Positions 53,540 through 54,880 of a stretch of 54,880 nt of DNA are shown piece by piece. The translations under genes were made by a program, and so were the position numbers. The DNA is from Gluconacetobacter tumulisoli. GTDB taxonomy: Bacteria > Pseudomonadota > Alphaproteobacteria > Acetobacterales > Acetobacteraceae. The notes below the pieces were generated by a model. That model made no database searches. It was given only the letters and a program-made list of their open reading frames with translations, and was not told the origin of the DNA. Location of the stretch: contig NZ_JABEQM010000019.1 of assembly GCF_014174155.1 (NCBI RefSeq), positions 1 through 54,880 on the forward strand. Direction: 5' to 3'. The first letter of the stretch is position 1; each line of letters starts with the position of its first letter.

Positions 53540-54718
53540 ATGCACCGCGACGTCACGATCATCGGCGGTGGCCCGGCCGGGCTGGCCACCGCCCTGTCGC
53601 TGGAGGCGCTGGGCCTGTCGGTCATGGTTCTGGAGCGCGCGCCGCAGCCCCAGTTGGCCGAACCGGCTTTCGACGGGCGTGAAATCGCCCTGACGCACCA
53701 TGCCGTCTCGGCCCTGCAGCGCAGCGGCGCCTGGGCGCGGATCCCGCCCGTCGGAATTTCCCCCCTGCGTGAGGCACGGGTGGAAACCGGGCGGCACAAC
53801 CATCCGCTGACCTTCGACACGCAGGGCAAGGGCGTCGATGCGCTGGGCTATCTGGTGTCCAACCACTTGATCCGGCGGGCCTTGTATGAAGAGGCCCTGT
53901 CCCGCGCCGACATCACGATCCGCGCGGGCACGGCGACGCGGTGGGTACGCGATGAACGGGGCGCGGTGACTGTCCTGTATGAAGGCGGCGAAATCGAATC
54001 CCGCCTGGCGATCGCCGCCGACGGACGGTTTTCCGACATCAGGCGCCTGCGGGGAATCGGCGCCATCGTGCATGATTTCCGCCGTGCGATGCTGGTGTGC
54101 CGGATGGCCCATGAATCGCCTCATCATCATGTGGCGACCCAATGGTTCGATGACGGGCAGACGGTGGCCCTGCTGCCGGTCAATGGCGGCGCATCCTCGC
54201 TGGTCCTGACCCTGCCGCCCGACCGGATCGAGGCGCTGCGGGTGATGGAGCGCGACCGCTTCAACGCCGATATCATGGAGCGGATCGGCAATCGGCTGGG
54301 CGAAATGCGTCTGGTCAGCACGCGGCATGTCTATCCGTTGCGCGCGGTCTATGCCCACCGCTTCGTCGCCCATCGCTTCGCCCTGATCGGCGACGCGGCG
54401 GTCGGCATGCATCCGATCACGGCGCACGGCTTCAATCTGGGCCTGAAGGGACAGGAGGCCCTGGCCGAGGAAATCGCCGTGGGCCTGGCCCGCGACGGCG
54501 ATCCGGGCAATGCGTCCGTGCTGAAGCGATTCGAAACCCGGCACCGCCTGGCCACCGCGCCGCTGTTCGCGGCGACGAATGGAATCGCCACCCTTTATAC
54601 GCGGGACGAAATGCCGTTCCGGCAGTTGCGCCGTGCCGGTCTGCGGCTGGCCGATTCTCTGTCGCCGTTCAAATCGGCGGTGACGAACATGCTGATGGAC
54701 AAGCGGAAATCGGCCTGA
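53540..54718 (+). CDS. ubiM: UbiH/UbiM-like FAD-dependent ubiquinone hydroxylase
   Basis: A 392-residue class A flavin monooxygenase. The GxGxxG motif VTIIGGGPAGLATALS is at the N-terminus; the second FAD motif is FALIGDAAVGMHPITAHGFNLGLKG. The TAHGFN variation is characteristic of the UbiM branch, while UbiH/F/I usually read QGLNLG. The protein should hydroxylate a ubiquinone precursor at one or more ring positions. AGGGGGAA precedes the ATG at 53540. It follows the nitroreductase by 20 bases and is probably co-transcribed. The exact branch (UbiM versus UbiH) would need a tree, so the symbol is tentative. Confidence 0.78.
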   Translation: MHRDVTIIGGGPAGLATALSLEALGLSVMVLERAPQPQLAEPAFDGREIALTHHAVSALQRSGAWARIPPVGISPLREARVETGRHNHPLTFDTQGKGVDALGYLVSNHLIRRALYEEALSRADITIRAGTATRWVRDERGAVTVLYEGGEIESRLAIAADGRFSDIRRLRGIGAIVHDFRRAMLVCRMAHESPHHHVATQWFDDGQTVALLPVNGGASSLVLTLPPDRIEALRVMERDRFNADIMERIGNRLGEMRLVSTRHVYPLRAVYAHRFVAHRFALIGDAAVGMHPITAHGFNLGLKGQEALAEEIAVGLARDGDPGNASVLKRFETRHRLATAPLFAATNGIATLYTRDEMPFRQLRRAGLRLADSLSPFKSAVTNMLMDKRKSA

Positions 54719-54750
54719 AACCGCCAATTTTGTCCATCCGGTCAAAAAAG

Positions 54751-54767
54751 GTTCGAAAAAATCGAAC
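54751..54767. terminator. Small hairpin after ubiM-like gene
   Basis: GTTCGA-AAAAA-TCGAAC is a perfect 6-bp stem with a 5-base loop, 33 bases after the monooxygenase stop and just before a strong promoter. It may be a terminator or part of an AT-rich upstream promoter element. Confidence 0.35.
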
Positions 54768-54775
54768 GACCGCAG

Positions 54776-54804
54776 TTGACGGTGGTGTGGGTGGGGTGTA
54801 GATC
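54776..54804 (+). promoter_or_regulatory. Strong sigma-70 promoter near window end
   Basis: TTGACG (54776-54781) and TAGATC (54799-54804) are separated by exactly 17 bases and preceded by A-rich sequence. About 75 bases of GC-rich leader follow without a start codon frame that I can support. The gene it drives lies outside the window; an rRNA operon leader is one possibility. Confidence 0.5.
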
Positions 54805-54880
54805 GCTGTTCACCGCAGGGGCGGGGCCGAAAGGCACTTGCCTGGTGGGGTTGGGTTTGCTAATGTCTTTGGCCCGGTTG

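Noticed and set aside
1-54880. CRISPR array, prophage or insertion sequence
   Set aside because: No regularly spaced direct repeats, no cas, integrase or transposase genes were seen; the dispersed repeats are single copies at separate sites.
1-54880. tRNA genes
   Set aside because: No cloverleaf with TTCRANY loop and matching acceptor stem was recognised in the intergenic regions; the only tRNA-like end is in the tmRNA.

Overview
The window reads as a GC-rich chromosome segment of an alphaproteobacterium, most likely of the family Acetobacteraceae (Gluconacetobacter/Komagataeibacter relatives). The pointers are a circularly permuted two-piece tmRNA gene ending in a short ...LAVAA tag, a flavin-dependent thymidylate synthase ThyX, the alphaproteobacterial form of SspB, DUF1491 and DUF2628 proteins, a UbiM-like hydroxylase, and many ATGA stop/start overlaps. 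The genus was not confirmed by any search. Most of the window is housekeeping DNA; the more accessory part is the first 11 kb. I see no CRISPR array, prophage, transposase gene or tRNA.

Layout. 1-2.3 kb: the 3' end of a metallophosphoesterase gene, then a divergent pair, a QorB-like NAD(P)H:quinone oxidoreductase and its probable HxlR regulator, with a dyad between them. 2.4-11.1 kb: a seven-gene minus-strand operon (ABC ATPase, HAD hydrolase, FAD amine-type oxidoreductase, periplasmic binding protein, two permeases, GMC oxidoreductase) facing a divergent LysR regulator. It looks like an uptake-and-oxidation pathway for an unidentified small amine or alcohol. 11.2-13.4 kb: thyX, the permuted tmRNA gene, and sspB, so the degradation-tag RNA and its ClpXP adaptor sit side by side. 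13.4-17.3 kb: class I fumarase, a VOC protein, an unusual aquaporin homologue, a PEBP-like protein and a small conserved-looking protein. 17.5-22 kb: the queuosine operon queA-tgt-queG with a ribbon-helix-helix protein and a DjlA-like J-domain protein. 22-30 kb: an RhtA-type exporter, parE, a secreted protein, a lipoprotein, an Rrf2 regulator divergent from cysK, and an OmpA-family protein. 30-42.7 kb: a long minus-strand cluster gltX-pyrB-pyrC(like)-plsY-dprA-topA-rnr-S41 protease-DUF1491. 42.8-47.8 kb: comEC, nth and an ABC exporter. 47.9-52.7 kb: a HIT protein and the histidine operon hisB-DUF2628-hisH-(GNAT::hisA)-hisF-hisE. 52.9-54.7 kb: a nitroreductase and a UbiH/UbiM-type monooxygenase, followed by a strong promoter pointing out of the window.

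Structure beyond genes. Two families of dispersed palindromic repeats occur between genes: a roughly 53-bp element with four copies (near 2.4, 16.5, 28.6 and 45.0 kb), one of which supplies the last codons and stop of the GMC oxidoreductase gene, and a roughly 130-bp element with two copies in opposite orientation (28.45 and 48.3 kb). Other points worth a second look are an in-frame GNAT-HisA fusion, a dihydroorotase homologue without its metal-binding HxH motif, an aquaporin homologue with both NPA motifs altered, and three palindromes of LysR-box form in front of the catabolic operon. I did not find a clearly new multi-gene system; the transport/oxidation operon is the nearest candidate for an uncharacterised pathway.
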